NCBI GenBank assembly: GCA_016630955.3
Contig: CM049986.1
Coordinates: forward strand, 1,612,001 to 1,676,000
Direction of reading: 5' to 3'
Origin: Didymella arachidicola
Lineage: Eukaryota; Ascomycota; Dothideomycetes; Pleosporales; Didymellaceae
Length of the DNA: 64,000 nucleotides
Both the position numbers and the translations under genes were made by a program. The notes under the pieces are model-generated. The model saw only the letters and a program-made list of their open reading frames with translations. It did not search any database and was not told the origin of the DNA. Shown here in pieces: positions 22,088 to 33,900 of this stretch; within the stretch, counting starts at the first letter, position 1; each line of letters opens with the position of its first letter.

Positions 22088-22805
22088 CTGCAAAGATTCG
22101 AGAGAGAAATTAGATCGCCGGACGGCGAGAGCTAAGTCGCCGTCCACAAAAACGGACAGATTTGTGTTGACCAGGTAGCGGAGAGACCCCAACACAAGCG
22201 CCTGGTCTGCGCGGTGATGGGGTGTCAAGAAGTCCCAGGGAGACTTCCCAACGGTGGAAGGGTTGTTGCTTTCAGCAGCAGACGGTGATCGGATGCTTTG
22301 TGTGCGATGCTGTCTTGCTGTGGGAGGGTGCTAGCTACTTATGCTTGAGCGAAATGGAGGCAGACAACTTGCGGCACGGGCTGTGCATAATCGACTGCAT
22401 TAACCGTGCAGTAGCGCTGCATGGGACTTCAGCTGGACACGCCCGTATTCCTGGTGCCGTGGCCGTAAGGCTGTGGCGTTGTATGCCTCCGGCCTGACTT
22501 CGGATGATTGAAGATGTGTTGCTGTTGGTTAGCGCAGACATGTAAGACACTCACAGGCGAATGATCGAGGACCTCGGAGACGGAACAGTTTGGTGTCTTA
22601 CTATTACAAGCCATCCAATCCTATACAGCTGATCAGGGTTGTTATGCCTTCTCGCCCACATATCTTGAAGAAAGTCGACCAAAGACAAAACCTTCGCTAT
22701 GCACCTAACGCCTCATATGCCTGATGAATGCCCAGTAGGCGCAGCAACGTAGATCCTATAATAAATGGGAACATGCAGTCTGATGTAACGAAACGCTTTT
22801 CGTGC

Positions 22806-24668
22806 CTACTCCTTCTTGGCCGCCAACACCGAGTACTGGCCACCGCAGCCAGCCCATGTGAGCTTCGTCTCCCGTACCGCGGTGTTATCGATGAGCGTAG
22901 CCTCTTCGATATCGTCGTCAGTGCCCTGGCCAGTCTGGTAGTTTGCCGAGAAGCCCCATGAGTACGCCTTGCCGTTCTTGTCGATGACAATGGTGTGGTC
23001 GGGGCCGCAGGCGCCAGTGACTACGTCCTTGATGTTGGGAAGAGGCCTGGGCTCGATGAGAATCTTGGCCTTGCCGTGGTTCTTAAGGACCTTCTCCTCA
23101 TCATCTTCAGCCTCCAATGTTGCCATGGGCAGACCGGTCTGTGCGCCGTCGCAACGGCCCCAGACAAAACACTGTCCGTCCTTGGTGATGGCGATGTTGT
23201 GATGCGAACCGCCGGCGATTGAAATGACGTTCTTGCCCTCGAGACTATGGACGACGCGGGGAGTGAGGACACTGGCATCATCGGCGCCGGCGTTTTCGGG
23301 TACACCTGTTTCGCAGTAGTTGTTGACGCCCCATGACCAGACGTGGCCATCCTCAGCGAGCGCAAAGCCATGGTAGTCACCGCAGGCGATTCCTGTGATC
23401 TTCTGGCTAGGGCGCTTGACGGAGCTGTCGTGGAAACCAACGCGGTTCGGTTGCAGGGACTCGATGAGCGTGCGCTCAGTGACACGGCGACCAAGCTGGT
23501 TCTGCTGGCCGTTGCCCCAGGCATAGACGTGCTGTGTCTTGTCGAGGGCCAGGACGTGGTTGGTTCCGCAGGCGATGTGCGTGACCTTGGTGACACCATC
23601 GATGTATACAGGGAAGCGCGCCGTGTGGTTGCCCTTCTCGAAGCCGAGAATGCCCTCGTTCTTGCGGAATGTGCCCCAGCCATAGATGGCGCCCTCAGTG
23701 GTGAGCGCAAACGAGCAGCTGTCACCGGCCGCAACGTCGACAAAGACTGTGTCTTCGGGGAAGTACTCTGCGGAGACAGCGGTGGGTGTGGCCTCGAGGT
23801 CGTTCAGTCCGCCAGTCTCGTCCTCGGAATCTGAGTCCTCATCGGCGTCCATGTCGCGCAACTTGACGTCGGCGTTCGATGTGTCGCGCCCGAGCGCGCC
23901 GTTGTCGTTGACGCCCCATGTCAGGATCTTGTTGTCCTTGGTCAGCGCAATGACGTGCATGCCACCCGCGGCGACGCGAACGACGTTCTGGTTGCTCAAC
24001 GACTCGTTGTAGCGCGGGCGCTTGACATCGATAGCTTTCCTCGTCGCGCCGAAGCCGAGCTCACCGGAGCTGCCCTCGCCAAAGACGAAGACCTTTAGCG
24101 GCTCGGTGTAGCGGATCGCATTGATCTCGATCTTCTTGCCGCGCACTCGTCGCGGGCCACGGGGGACAGGCTTCGAGGGGTCGACGACAGGCTTTGCGGA
24201 CTTGGGCGCAGCTTTCGGGGCGTCGACCTTGGGCTTCTTCGCCTCGGGCTCAGCGACCTCCTCCTCGATGTCGCTCTCCTCATCCTTCTTGCGCTTGGTC
24301 ATCTTCTTTGCAGGCGCTGTTGCGGGCGCTGGTGCGGGCGCTGGTGTGGCTGTCTTCGATGCGCGGGCGCGTCCAGCAGCTGGGAGCTTGTTAGCACGGG
24401 ATGCTTTTGTTGGGACGCGTCCCGAGGTACGTTTTGCGGGAGCTTCTGTGGCTGTGCCGTTCACAGCAGCGCCGTTTGTGGCCGGCGCAGGCTCTGTTGT
24501 CTTTGCGCGACTGGGCCGGCTTCCTGAGCAACGAGTTAGCGAGGAATGCGACAGCTGTTGGGCGATGATGTAACACGTACCGGCAGTGCCATTGACCTTG
24601 TTCTCTTTATTTTCTGAAGCCACGACGGGCTTTGCGCTTGCAGCGCGGGTCGATGCAGCACGCGCCAT
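22806..24668 (-). CDS. PIM1: Ran guanine-nucleotide exchange factor RCC1/PIM1
   Basis: Two exons (24668-24581 and 24523-22806) flank a 57-bp intron with a GTACGT donor, CTAAC branch and CTCAG acceptor. The intron has a length divisible by three and no stop, so an unspliced frame also exists. The spliced product has about 601 residues. Residues 1 to ~160 are a basic, Ala/Lys/Pro-rich tail with KKMTKRKK and KKPK clusters, suited to nuclear import and chromatin contact. The rest is a seven-bladed RCC1 propeller: FVFGEGSSGELGFG, LTWGVNDNGALGRD, YGWGTFRKNEGILG, YAWGNGQQNQLGRR, WSWGVNNYCETGVP, FVWGRCDGAQTGLP and YSWGFSANYQTGQG. RCC1/Pim1/Prp20 charges Ran with GTP on chromatin and so sets the direction of nuclear transport. 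Length and blade quality separate it from the ATS1-like gene at 2.9-4.0 kb. Confidence 0.93.
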   Translation of the reverse strand: MARAASTRAASAKPVVASENKENKVNGTAGTCYIIAQQLSHSSLTRCSGSRPSRAKTTEPAPATNGAAVNGTATEAPAKRTSGRVPTKASRANKLPAAGRARASKTATPAPAPAPATAPAKKMTKRKKDEESDIEEEVAEPEAKKPKVDAPKAAPKSAKPVVDPSKPVPRGPRRVRGKKIEINAIRYTEPLKVFVFGEGSSGELGFGATRKAIDVKRPRYNESLSNQNVVRVAAGGMHVIALTKDNKILTWGVNDNGALGRDTSNADVKLRDMDADEDSDSEDETGGLNDLEATPTAVSAEYFPEDTVFVDVAAGDSCSFALTTEGAIYGWGTFRKNEGILGFEKGNHTARFPVYIDGVTKVTHIACGTNHVLALDKTQHVYAWGNGQQNQLGRRVTERTLIESLQPNRVGFHDSSVKRPSQKITGIACGDYHGFALAEDGHVWSWGVNNYCETGVPENAGADDASVLTPRVVHSLEGKNVISIAGGSHHNIAITKDGQCFVWGRCDGAQTGLPMATLEAEDDEEKVLKNHGKAKILIEPRPLPNIKDVVTGACGPDHTIVIDKNGKAYSWGFSANYQTGQGTDDDIEEATLIDNTAVRETKLTWAGCGGQYSVLAAKKE

Positions 24669-25093
24669 TATGTGTGAATTCAATCCGATGGGTGGTGTGG
24701 GTGGACTGAAGTGAAATGGTCAGAGAAGTGCTGGTGGTTGTGTGTTGTGGGTCTGAACTTTTGCGAGAGAGAGGCTGGTTACATCACGCTATGCTTTATA
24801 TGACAGGGGTCACGTTGTGAGCACGAGCGTCGCCCATTCACTCCGACAATCAGAACGTCGACAGTGATCTTCGCTCCTGTCTGCTGCATTTCCACCGATT
24901 CGAGCCCTCTAGACTGCAGGTTCTGGCTGCACATTGTTCAGTGTAGGTGTATTGAGGCTGCGCTAGGTTGCACCGAAAGCAGCATCCAAGCATCGTTTCA
25001 GCACCTGGATGGTCACCTGGACGCACCTCGAGCATCAGCCGCATCGTCCATCCCATCGTACCTAGATTTGTCGTTGCACAAAACTCGTCCAGC
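24669..25093. promoter_or_regulatory. Divergent intergenic region PIM1/phosphoesterase
   Basis: This 425-bp stretch separates two divergent start codons and must contain both promoters. A TTTATATG element lies near 24,792. No specific regulator site was assigned. Confidence 0.35.
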
Positions 25094-27003
25094 ATGTTCA
25101 AGAGCACAGCGTTCCTTCTTGCGTTCTTTAAAGCTGCATCATGCGCCCAGCCGGAAGCTCAAGAGCCAATAGCTGCGCCTCTGCGCGAGCTACCCTGGGC
25201 ACAGCTCAACTTCCTGCATACAACTGATGTACATGGCTGGTGGGGTGGTCACCTACAAGAGTAAACACTTCGACCCTTGTCACATGCTTACTTAATCTGA
25301 CATCCTGCAGAGCCTCGTTCTCAGCGGACTGGGGTGACTATGTTTCATTTGCCAAGCACCTGCGCGACAAGGCTGACGCAGATGGCGTCGATCTGTTAGT
25401 GGTTGACACAGGAGACAGAGTAGAGGGGAATGCGATCTACGACTCCTCGAAACCTCGGGGAAAGTTCACCTACGAGATTGCAAAAGAGCAGCACATCGAC
25501 CTAATCAGCTCTGGTAACCATGAGCTCTACAAGGCAGACACTGCTGAAGGCGAGTATTACCATACAGTACGCGACTTCCAGGGCAGCTATCTGGCCTCGA
25601 ACCTGGACATCTATGACCCGAAGACTGGCTATTTGGAACCACTCGCTCCGCGATACAAGAAGTTCACAACCAAGAACCAAGGGATTCGTATCCTGGCCTT
25701 TGGCTTCATCTTCGACTTCACAGGCAATGCGAACAACACCGTAGTGACCCGTGTCGAAGACACCGTGGAAGAAGACTGGTTCAAGGCAGCTTTGAAAGAC
25801 AATGATCTCGACCTGATTGTCGTCTTCGGTCATGTTGATATCCGCTCTCCTGAGTACGCCATCCTCTTTTCCACAATCCGCGCAGCACACCCACACCTAC
25901 CCATACAATTCTTCGGCGGCCACTCACATATCCGGGACTACAAGATCTTCGACTCGAAATCTGTCGCGCTGGAGAGCGGACGCTACATGGAGACACTGGG
26001 CTTCATGTCCATCTCTGGGCTGAGCACGCCAACATTGCCCCAGAAATCCAAAATCACCTTCTCCCGCCGCTACATCGACAACAACCTCTTCTCGCTCCAC
26101 CACCACAGCGGCAAAGACGCAGACACATTCCCCACCAAGCACGGCCTCAACGTATCCCGCGCCATCAGCGACGCCCGAACCTCCCTCGGCCTGACCAAAA
26201 AGTACGGCTGCGCACCCACAGACCTCTGGATAAGCCGCCGGCCCTACCCGCATCCTGGATCCATCCTCTCCTGGCTCTCCGACCTCGTCCTCCCAGATTC
26301 GATCGGCAGCTCTCCGCGCATCAAGTCCGGCAAGAAGGCTCTCGTGATCCAGAACACTGGCGCAATCCGCTTCGACATCTTCAAAGGAGCGTACACAAAG
26401 GACACAAAATTCCTCGTTTCGCCCTTCACCTCGCCGCTGCGCATGATACGAGACGTACCATACAAGACGGCGAGCCAAGTGATCAAGCTGCTGAACGCCG
26501 GGGGCCCGATCGTGCTGCAGATGATGGCGGAGAATGCGTTTCTGGCGCCGCCGGAGGTGAGCGCGGCGCGGTTCAGGCCGGGACTCTTGTCTTCGGTAGG
26601 GGAATTCGAAGAGGATAGTCTGGGTGCCCACCGTTCCACGCCAGAGAACCAGAGACCTCTGCTCAGCACCTCGCCAGCTCTGATCCCAGGCTACACGACG
26701 CACGACGATGTTGGCACCGATGGAGACGACACCATTCACTCCGCAATCCGCTTCTACAACGTGCCGAATTGTATCCAAGCCAGTGTTGGCTTTTCTGCAG
26801 CTGACAGCGAGCCGGAGCCGCAGACTGTGGACTTGATGTACAATGAGTTCATCCAGAAGTGGATCTTGATGGCATTGGAGTACATGGGCAAAGCATACAC
26901 GAGTGATGACACTGAGGTGTATGCAGACGGGAAGAGTTTTACGGATATCATGACGGATTGGGTGAGTGAGCACTGGGCGCATGAGGGTGAGTGTCCCAAG
27001 TAA
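25094..27003 (+). CDS. Secreted/vacuolar metallophosphoesterase (5'-nucleotidase-like, YHR202W type)
   Basis: Two exons (25094-25260, 25311-27003) with a 50-bp intron encode about 619 residues. The N-terminus MFKSTAFLLAFFKAASCAQ is a plausible cleavable signal peptide. The calcineurin-like metal-binding motifs follow in order: HTTDVHGWW (DxH), VVDTGDRVEGN (GDxxE type), SSGNHELY (GNHE), VVFGHVDIR and FFGGHSHIRD (GHxH). The C-terminal half resembles the 5'-nucleotidase C domain (ALVIQNTGAIRFDIFKGAYT and a SPFTSPL segment). This arrangement fits the fungal family typified by yeast YHR202W, a vacuolar protein of unknown substrate. It probably hydrolyses a phosphoester outside the cytosol; the substrate is not deducible. 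The 3' end faces TAD2. Confidence 0.87.
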
Positions 27004-27285
27004 GGCATGCAGCGTGAGCATGATGAGTGTATGTGTATCTACTTGTGATACTTGGCCCAATGCCTTGAAGGTCTCGACAAGCATGTTGTCTTAACATACA
27101 TGATGCTTGCTGTGAAGCAAAATGTGGAAATCTATGGTTCTGGTTGATGCTGGGTATCTCTGTCCGTGCTTCCTTGCTCCTCATGCACATTCACTTCAAA
27201 CAGCTTTTGTGATTGAATGTCAATTTGTCTTGCTTCGTCACCCCATCGATTCATGTGTACGTAAAGACAAGTCGTAGTAAACCTC

Positions 27286-28102
27286 TCAAGGAACAGCGGT
27301 GGCAGGAAAGCTGCCCGCAGGGGCAGCTGCACCTGTAGGGGTAAGGCCTGGGATATACGGGACAGCGACACGCGGCGATGGGTTTGCTGGCTTCGACGAC
27401 AGTACCGGCGTCGCAAGGGCTGGCGATGGTGTCGACTTGGGGGCGTGAATATCCATGGGAAGAATCTCGGTCTTGAGCTCCCTGGTCTTCTTCTGCTTTG
27501 GCTCTGGCGCTTTCTCGTTCTCCTGGACGTAAAACTTTCTGAGCAGCATGATGGCTTCCTCGCGGAAGATTCCTCCGGTCACGGGATAGGGCTTGTCGAC
27601 GCTGGGGCTGGGGATTGTTAGCCATTGGACGAATGGAGTAGATCGGGTGGCTCACTCTGAGTGCATGTTGAGCACACCACCAGTGCCGCCGAATCGCTCG
27701 TTCCAGCAGCCAAAGTAGACTGCTCGGATGCCGTACTGGCGGAGCATGGAGGCACACATGACGCATGGCTCGACGGTGACATAGAGGTCGGTCTTGTTGA
27801 GGATGCTGATGGGGTTCTTGGACAGGATGCCGGCAATGGCAACAAACTCGGCGTGTCTGGTGCCATTAAGGGTGCGGTTGGTCTCGTTCATTCCACGTCC
27901 AATGATCTCGCCGTCCTTCACGAAGACACAACCCACAGGCGTCTCGTCACTGGTCAGTGCAAGCTCGGCCTATGGCACGTGATTGGTCAGTTTGGTGTTG
28001 CGGAACGGTGCAGCAGAAGTGCAGCAGAAGCGCGCGGTGGCTCACCATGCCAATGGCTTCTCGCATGAAGCGCTCATGATATGCGCGGTCCTCTGCGCTC
28101 AT
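27286..28102 (-). CDS. TAD2: tRNA-specific adenosine-34 deaminase catalytic subunit
   Basis: Exons 28102-28046, 27969-27656 and 27607-27286 (introns 76 and 48 bp) give a 230-residue protein. The zinc-dependent deaminase motifs are intact: GTRHAEFVAI with His58 and catalytic Glu60, and EPCVMCASML with Cys88 and Cys91. The first exon encodes MSAEDRAYHERFMREAIGM, the second continues AELALTSDETPVGCVFVKDGE, and the third has the DKPYPVTGGIFREEAI helix followed by a Pro/Ala-rich tail. Tad2 pairs with Tad3 to convert A34 to inosine in tRNA anticodons. The start at 28102 has the best context. The frame stays open upstream to ATGs at 28279 and 28429, which would add 59 or 109 residues including a hydrophobic segment (see findings). 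The gene is divergent from TVP18. Confidence 0.9.
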
Positions 28103-28721
28103 GTCGTCTGCCACGAAATCCGTTGTCGAGGTTTCGCTGGGTTCTTCGCTCTCAGGTTGCGGTTTGGCAATATTTGCAGGCGATGGGCGTCGTGCACTCA
28201 GGTAATAGAGCGCAAGGCCCAGAGCGCCAGAGGCAACCACAACAGCGACCCATGGCTCCTGCCTCACTCTGGTGAACATGAAGAACGGCGTCCCAAACTG
28301 TCTTCCCAAAAGGTGAGGTGCCGGCGGTGAATCGACAGGCAGCTCCGACTTTCCGACACGACCGTTTCGGCAAGGGTCGCTACCGCTACTGACGTGGAAC
28401 TTCTGGAGAAGCCCGGCGCTCACTACCATCGATCAATAGCACCGCCACAACGCTCGCAATTGCGCTGGACAACGAACAACGCCCGCTTGTGCCTGCATAG
28501 CCCGACCCTTACGCAACACCAGTCGTACGCTTTTGTTTCTGCCTGCACCCGGGCATCCGCATTCCCGACAGCCAAGTCGCCTGACAGCCTGCTAGCCCGA
28601 GAGCTGTCCTCAGCTTGCGCAGTAAACAAAGCTACCAGCAACAAGCTGCGAACCTCCACCACCACACCTGCGCGCGCACCATTACTAGTCACAGAGCTGC
28701 TTCGGGTATCGAATCGTAAAT

Positions 28722-29455
28722 ATGACGCTTGCTGAGGAGTTCAAGTCGAGGAATTTCAGTAGGTTGCATTGTTGGACGAGGGCTTTTGGACGCTGCTGAC
28801 GGTTTGCTTCTAGGTATCTACGGTCAATGGTCAGTTACCTCCACGACACGCTGATTTCCTACAATCCGAACGAGTCCCTGTTCACGACCATGCCATGTTC
28901 CCCTCTCGTCATGAACGCTCTCTCCTCTCTGCGGCACAACATCGGACGAGGGCTATAAATAGGCTGCAAGCTGGGAAATACCTCAGACACGTTGCTGACT
29001 TATGATCAGGACCGGAGTGCTGTGCATCATCCTCTGCTTCGCGCTCGGAATCGCGAACATCTTCCACGCGACTTTTGTTATCGCGTTTAGCATTGTGTGC
29101 TTGTGAGTCACCCTATCACCGCTGCGCCTCAAACCCTATTGACCAAGTCTACAGAGTGTCTGCCTTCCTCATCATCTTCATCGAGATTCCTCTGCTCCTT
29201 CGTATTTGCCCGACGTCCGCCAAGTTCGACACCTTCATCCGCAAGGTCGAGACGAATTACATGCGCGCTGGATTCTACGCCGTGTTGGGCGCTGTACAGT
29301 GGATCAGCATCTGGCCTCAAGCGACCAGTTTGATCGTCTGCGCCATCTTCCTTACCCTCGCCGCCGTCTTCTACGCGCTTGCTGGTTTCAAGGGCCAGGC
29401 ATTCCAGGGCAGCAAGACTCTGGGTGGACAGGGTGTAGCCCAGATGATTATCTAA
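28722..29455 (+). CDS. TVP18: Golgi apparatus membrane protein TVP18
   Basis: Four exons (28722-28758, 28814-28829, 29010-29102, 29155-29455) join in frame to 148 residues, the usual length of filamentous-fungal Tvp18. The first exon encodes MTLAEEFKSRNF, the 16-nt second exon supplies IYGQ with split codons on both sides, and the third starts TGVLCIILCFALGIANIF. Four hydrophobic segments fit the known tetraspan layout, separated by the conserved RICPTSAKFDTFIRKVETNY loop. Tvp18 belongs to the Tlg2-vesicle proteins of the late Golgi and endosomes and its exact job is unknown. The introns are 55, 180 and 52 bp with normal GT...AG ends. The ordinary length and conserved junctions make the micro-exon convincing. 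Confidence 0.93.
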
Positions 29456-30903
29456 AAGATTCACATGCCAGAGGACGATGTCGTCTTAGTATCAGAGCAT
29501 CGTAAAGGGCGCGAAGGCCCCTGCAGTTGTCGTGCCGACAAAGACCAAGTAGGCTGGAAACGATATGGCGAAAGAAAGCCAATCAAGAGCATGGTGAAGC
29601 ATGATAGTAGGTTGGGGAGAATGTTGTGTACTACCACTCGATACCAGGGCGTTATTGTGGGTTGAACTTTTGATGTAACGAGTTTACTACGAATGAATTG
29701 ATGCTGTTCAACATCTACAGGAACCCTCGACCCGTTGTGTTGCACACTGTTGGGGCATCGACGTAATGTTCTGGCTTGCTGGAGGTCCACATGACGGCAT
29801 AGCAACGGTGTTAGCCCTCACTAACCACGCCGGATCGATCTCGAGACTTGAGCTGATCTGTCAATTATGCTTTGGGGACCCCCCATTGAAAGCTTCATGG
29901 TCAATGGGATTGCCCTGCATCCAATATCCAACAACATTGGAGTCTTGTAAGAGTTGCTTCGAAACTCCAGAGTGATCTGCCAGGCACGACGCCCGCTGAT
30001 CGAATCGCGGGGAAAGCTATCTCGTTATCAGCCTAGTCGAATGAGGCGTACCCTGCAGCATCTAAGAATCTGCGCTCCGCTGTCGACGTGATGAAAAGTG
30101 AAGACGGTCGTGACGCCCGTTTCGTCGCGATACTTCTGACAAGCTCGCTTACCTTGTACAAGGATTGCAACGTGCTGGTGATCCAAGCAACGTGCTTGTG
30201 ACAGTCAAACCCTTGCGTGGTCGAGCACTTACGCTAGCGCGGCACAGATACACCTCACAAGAGGACTTCACGTTGAATCTGTGATAATGCAACAGATATA
30301 GCATTAGTGTTAGGTATCTCAAGCTCATGTAGAGCATCTCGAACTTTCTGGATACCATTTACGAGCTTGTGATCTGCAGAGACCGGGTAAAGATGAGGCG
30401 ACTGGGATCCAGGTTTGCTGCATGCAAGTGACGCCGGGGTACGCCATCCAGGTGCGGGCCCAGCTCTCGACGACGATAGGTACATAAACGCACCGCCCCG
30501 ACTTTGCCTGTCTGAGCCATTTGCGCTTTGTTCGACCCAGTTCTCAAGCAACTTTTTCCTTGCCTTCACACAATTCACTACGCAGATAGCGAGCTTTGGT
30601 GAGTGCATTGCCCAGATGCTGCTGTTCTACCCACTCGGCTGCCCGCCAGCTCCGATTACGGCTGTGCTCATTAGCCTGCGTCCGCAATCAATTGGCGCAT
30701 GGCAGCTGTTGGTTAGCTCTTGCAGCTGTTGAGTGCAATTTGCGGTGTCTACCCTCAATGCTTTGTTGCTGGCCGAGTGCAGCAGACAGCTTATCTCACG
30801 CATAGCGTTTCGAGCGTTTGACAGTCAGAGTGCGTCACTAACATCGGCTCAGTCGTCAGCTGCTACACCCAACATCACACATCACCCAACAGCAAGATAC
30901 ACA
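29456..30903. other. Long intergenic region upstream of AIM21
   Basis: About 1.45 kb lies between TVP18 and the AIM21 start. The frame of AIM21 is open from 30,733 but contains no ATG before 30,904 that looks better. Most of this stretch is probably promoter and 5' leader. No RNA gene or repeat was recognised. Confidence 0.45.
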
Positions 30904-33900
30904 ATGAGCAATCCTCCATCGATACCCCCCCGCCCGGCCCGGGCTCAAAATAGCCCTGGCCCCGCGGCATCAAGCTCCCTCACGCCTCAAATCCCTCCAC
31001 GTCCAAAGGGCCGCATCGAGCGCTCGCAATCCCCTCACCGATTCGATCGCTCTCCACTCAATGACCCGTCGTATGCACACGGAGGTCCTCCCAAGGACAA
31101 TCGCCGCCTCAGCGCCGAGGTCCCCGCTCGCCCGCCGAGTGTCTCACTTCCCTCAATCGGCCAGGAGGGCAACGAGTATGCTAGCTTTGAGGATTTGTCA
31201 AAGACACTCTCGCATGAGAGTCGTGACTCCGTTCAGCAGTCATCCATAGCGACCGATCTGCCTTTGCACGCACCCACAGCCTCCGTTCCTGGCTCGACTG
31301 CGAAGCGCAATATCCAAGCCGTGACCCGCACCGACTCGAACCAGGCGGCCGCAGCGGGCTTCGGCAAGCTGGCACCAGAAGACAATGCGTCTTCAGGCAC
31401 AAAGTCTGGCCGCTCTGGTAGCTCCATCGGCTCGCGACCTGCATCGCTTTACAATGACAAGGAGCACCAAGGTATTCCCGAAATCGGTGTCCAGGTGCCC
31501 ATGTTCCGCAATGCCGGAGACGTCCAGGCGCCAACACCAAATCCGTACGAGCAGCAGGGCGCATCGACGGGCGTTGGTTTCCATAACAAGCCCAGTGGCC
31601 GCCACCACGGACGCACAAAGAGTGGCCGCGAGATCTTCCACGGACCCCCTGGCAGCTACGGTATGCATGGACATGGCAAGATCTCTAATGACGATTTTGA
31701 AAAGAAGTGGTATGAAAAGCATCCGGATGATTTGAAGCGGGAGAAGGCTGGAGAGTACGGACCGCACATCCAGGAGAACAGGAAGGACTACCACTGGCGC
31801 GCCGACGATCTCAACAAAGTCGTTCACGGACCCAGCGATATTGGATTTGGTATGTTGGGATGGCGATTCTACTATCCTGAACGAGACTGACTTGTGCACA
31901 GGCACTTCGCGCGAGGGTGTCAGTACACCGGACGAACAGATTGGCTACAGGGCCACCGAAGAGTACGCGATGAGGATGGCATCGCCCAGACCTTCACCTT
32001 CTGCTAGCCGACCTACAAGCCGGGCTGTAAATCAGGAATCATCGCTGCGCCACGAAACCTCCGCAACAGAGTTAAATGATGACGGCGACGTTATTCACAT
32101 TGATCCGCCTGCTCACCGTACCAGCAAGGTTACCGGTGGTGGCTACGACCCACCGACAGCAGACCTTGGCCCTGAAGGTGGAAATACCGATGAGCAGGGC
32201 GGTTACATCACTGAGCGCGGTTATGGCATTCCCATCCTCGCTTCTGATGAGGTACAGAAGCATGCCAACGCTGAGTGGAGACAGCCGGCCGTCTCGCCGG
32301 AGCTGGAGCGTGGCCACGACGGCGAGTACACCATCAATGAAGATGGCACACCTGCGTACATCACAAAAGTACGAACTCATAGCAGGAGCTCGAGCCGCAA
32401 CAACAACCGCCAGCATCGTGCTATTCTTAGTCCTGCGAACTTCGCGGACAGGAGCGGTACCCCTCTCGAATCACACAAGGAGTACGAACCGCTCTTCCCG
32501 GAGGACGAGGAGGACGGTAAAAAGCCGAAGACACTTGCCGACAAGGTCAAGCGACCTAATCTGGCTCGTCACCATTTTCCCAGTCAGGACGTCTGGGAAG
32601 ATACACCAGGCAGTCTGCAGCTTGAAACCACTGTTGACACCCCTCAAGCCCCTGAAGAGCCGGACACTCCTGCCGGTGGTGATATTGGTGATGTTAGTGC
32701 TGCCAAGGTTTTCGAGCCGCCGGAGCAAGAGGAGAAGCGCAAGGATACTATCACCAAGGAAGACCAACAGAGTTTCCTGTCTGAGCACACTAAGCAGTTT
32801 GCCGCTGAGAATAAGCACCTTCGCGGTGTCCGCCCGACCTCGCAAAGGTTCCCCAGTCAGGATGTGTGGGAAGATGCACCAGAGCATGGTCATCTCGAGA
32901 CAACGGTCAGCGGACCGCAAACACCAGCCACAGACGAGTATGCTCCCGAGTCGCCAATTGTGGAGAAGTCAGCGCCGACTATCCCAGCTCGTCCAAGTGT
33001 GCCTGCTCGTCCACAGAAGGCACAACAGGAGAGCTCGCCGGTCGACAAGAAGGCTCCTGTCATTCCCGACCGCCCTAAGCCGCAGGTGCCAGTGCGTCCC
33101 AGCAAGCCATCGCAACCTTCATCGGAGAATGTCCCTTCGGCCGAGCGAGCTCTTGAGAACGAGGCACCTCAGCCAAAGGCAAAGCCACCGGTGCCCGCTC
33201 GCCCAGCCGGCTCCAAGATCGCTGCGCTTCAGGCCGGCTTCTTGCAGGATCTCAACAGCAAGCTGGGTCTCGGCCCTCAAGCACCGAAGGTCAAGGAGCC
33301 GGAGGAGGAAAAGGAGGTTGAGCCTGCTCAGCCGTTGTCGGATGCTCGGAAAGGAAGGGCTAAGGGTCCTCAGAGGCGCAAGCCTGCTGCCTCGCCAGCT
33401 CCTGCAGCAACTGTCACTGCCGAGGTCGCTGTCCCAAGGGTCAAGTTGGAGATCGCGCCAGTCACTGCTATCTGGAGCTTTGGCGAGGACGGTGCTCTCG
33501 ATGTACCTGCTGCTAAGGCAGCTGCTCAGATCCAGCATGCTTTGGATTCGCGCAAGCCTGCATCAAGCGAGGCGGAGGCTGAGAAGGAAGTCGAAGCTTC
33601 CGGGGGCTCTACTAAGATTATCCCTGAGGTTCTTGACGCCCCTAAGACCAGTGAGGCGCCTGTCGCTGACACCCTGAGGAATGTCGCTGCGCCTGTGGTC
33701 GAAGCTGCGAAGTCCGTTGCACCCGCGGCAACCAGCTCGCAATCTGATGCACCAGCCAAGGAAGAGCCCAGCTTACTCGCCAAGATTGCCGACGCTCTTC
33801 CTTCCTTGACGACGCAGGAAGAATCCATCAAGACTGCTCCTGGATCCTCGGAGGCACCTGGTGGTTTCCCTGATCTTGACTCGAAGGGTGAGGCGGAGCT

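Noticed and set aside
25924..27084. Long antisense frame (386 codons) opposite the phosphoesterase gene
   Set aside because: It mirrors the codon structure of a well-supported gene, has no ATG start at its 5' end and shows no protein-family features.
32076..33677. 533-codon frame overlapping AIM21 in another phase
   Set aside because: It is Arg/Ser-rich as expected from a shifted reading of Pro/Ala/Glu codons, and AIM21 has the motifs.
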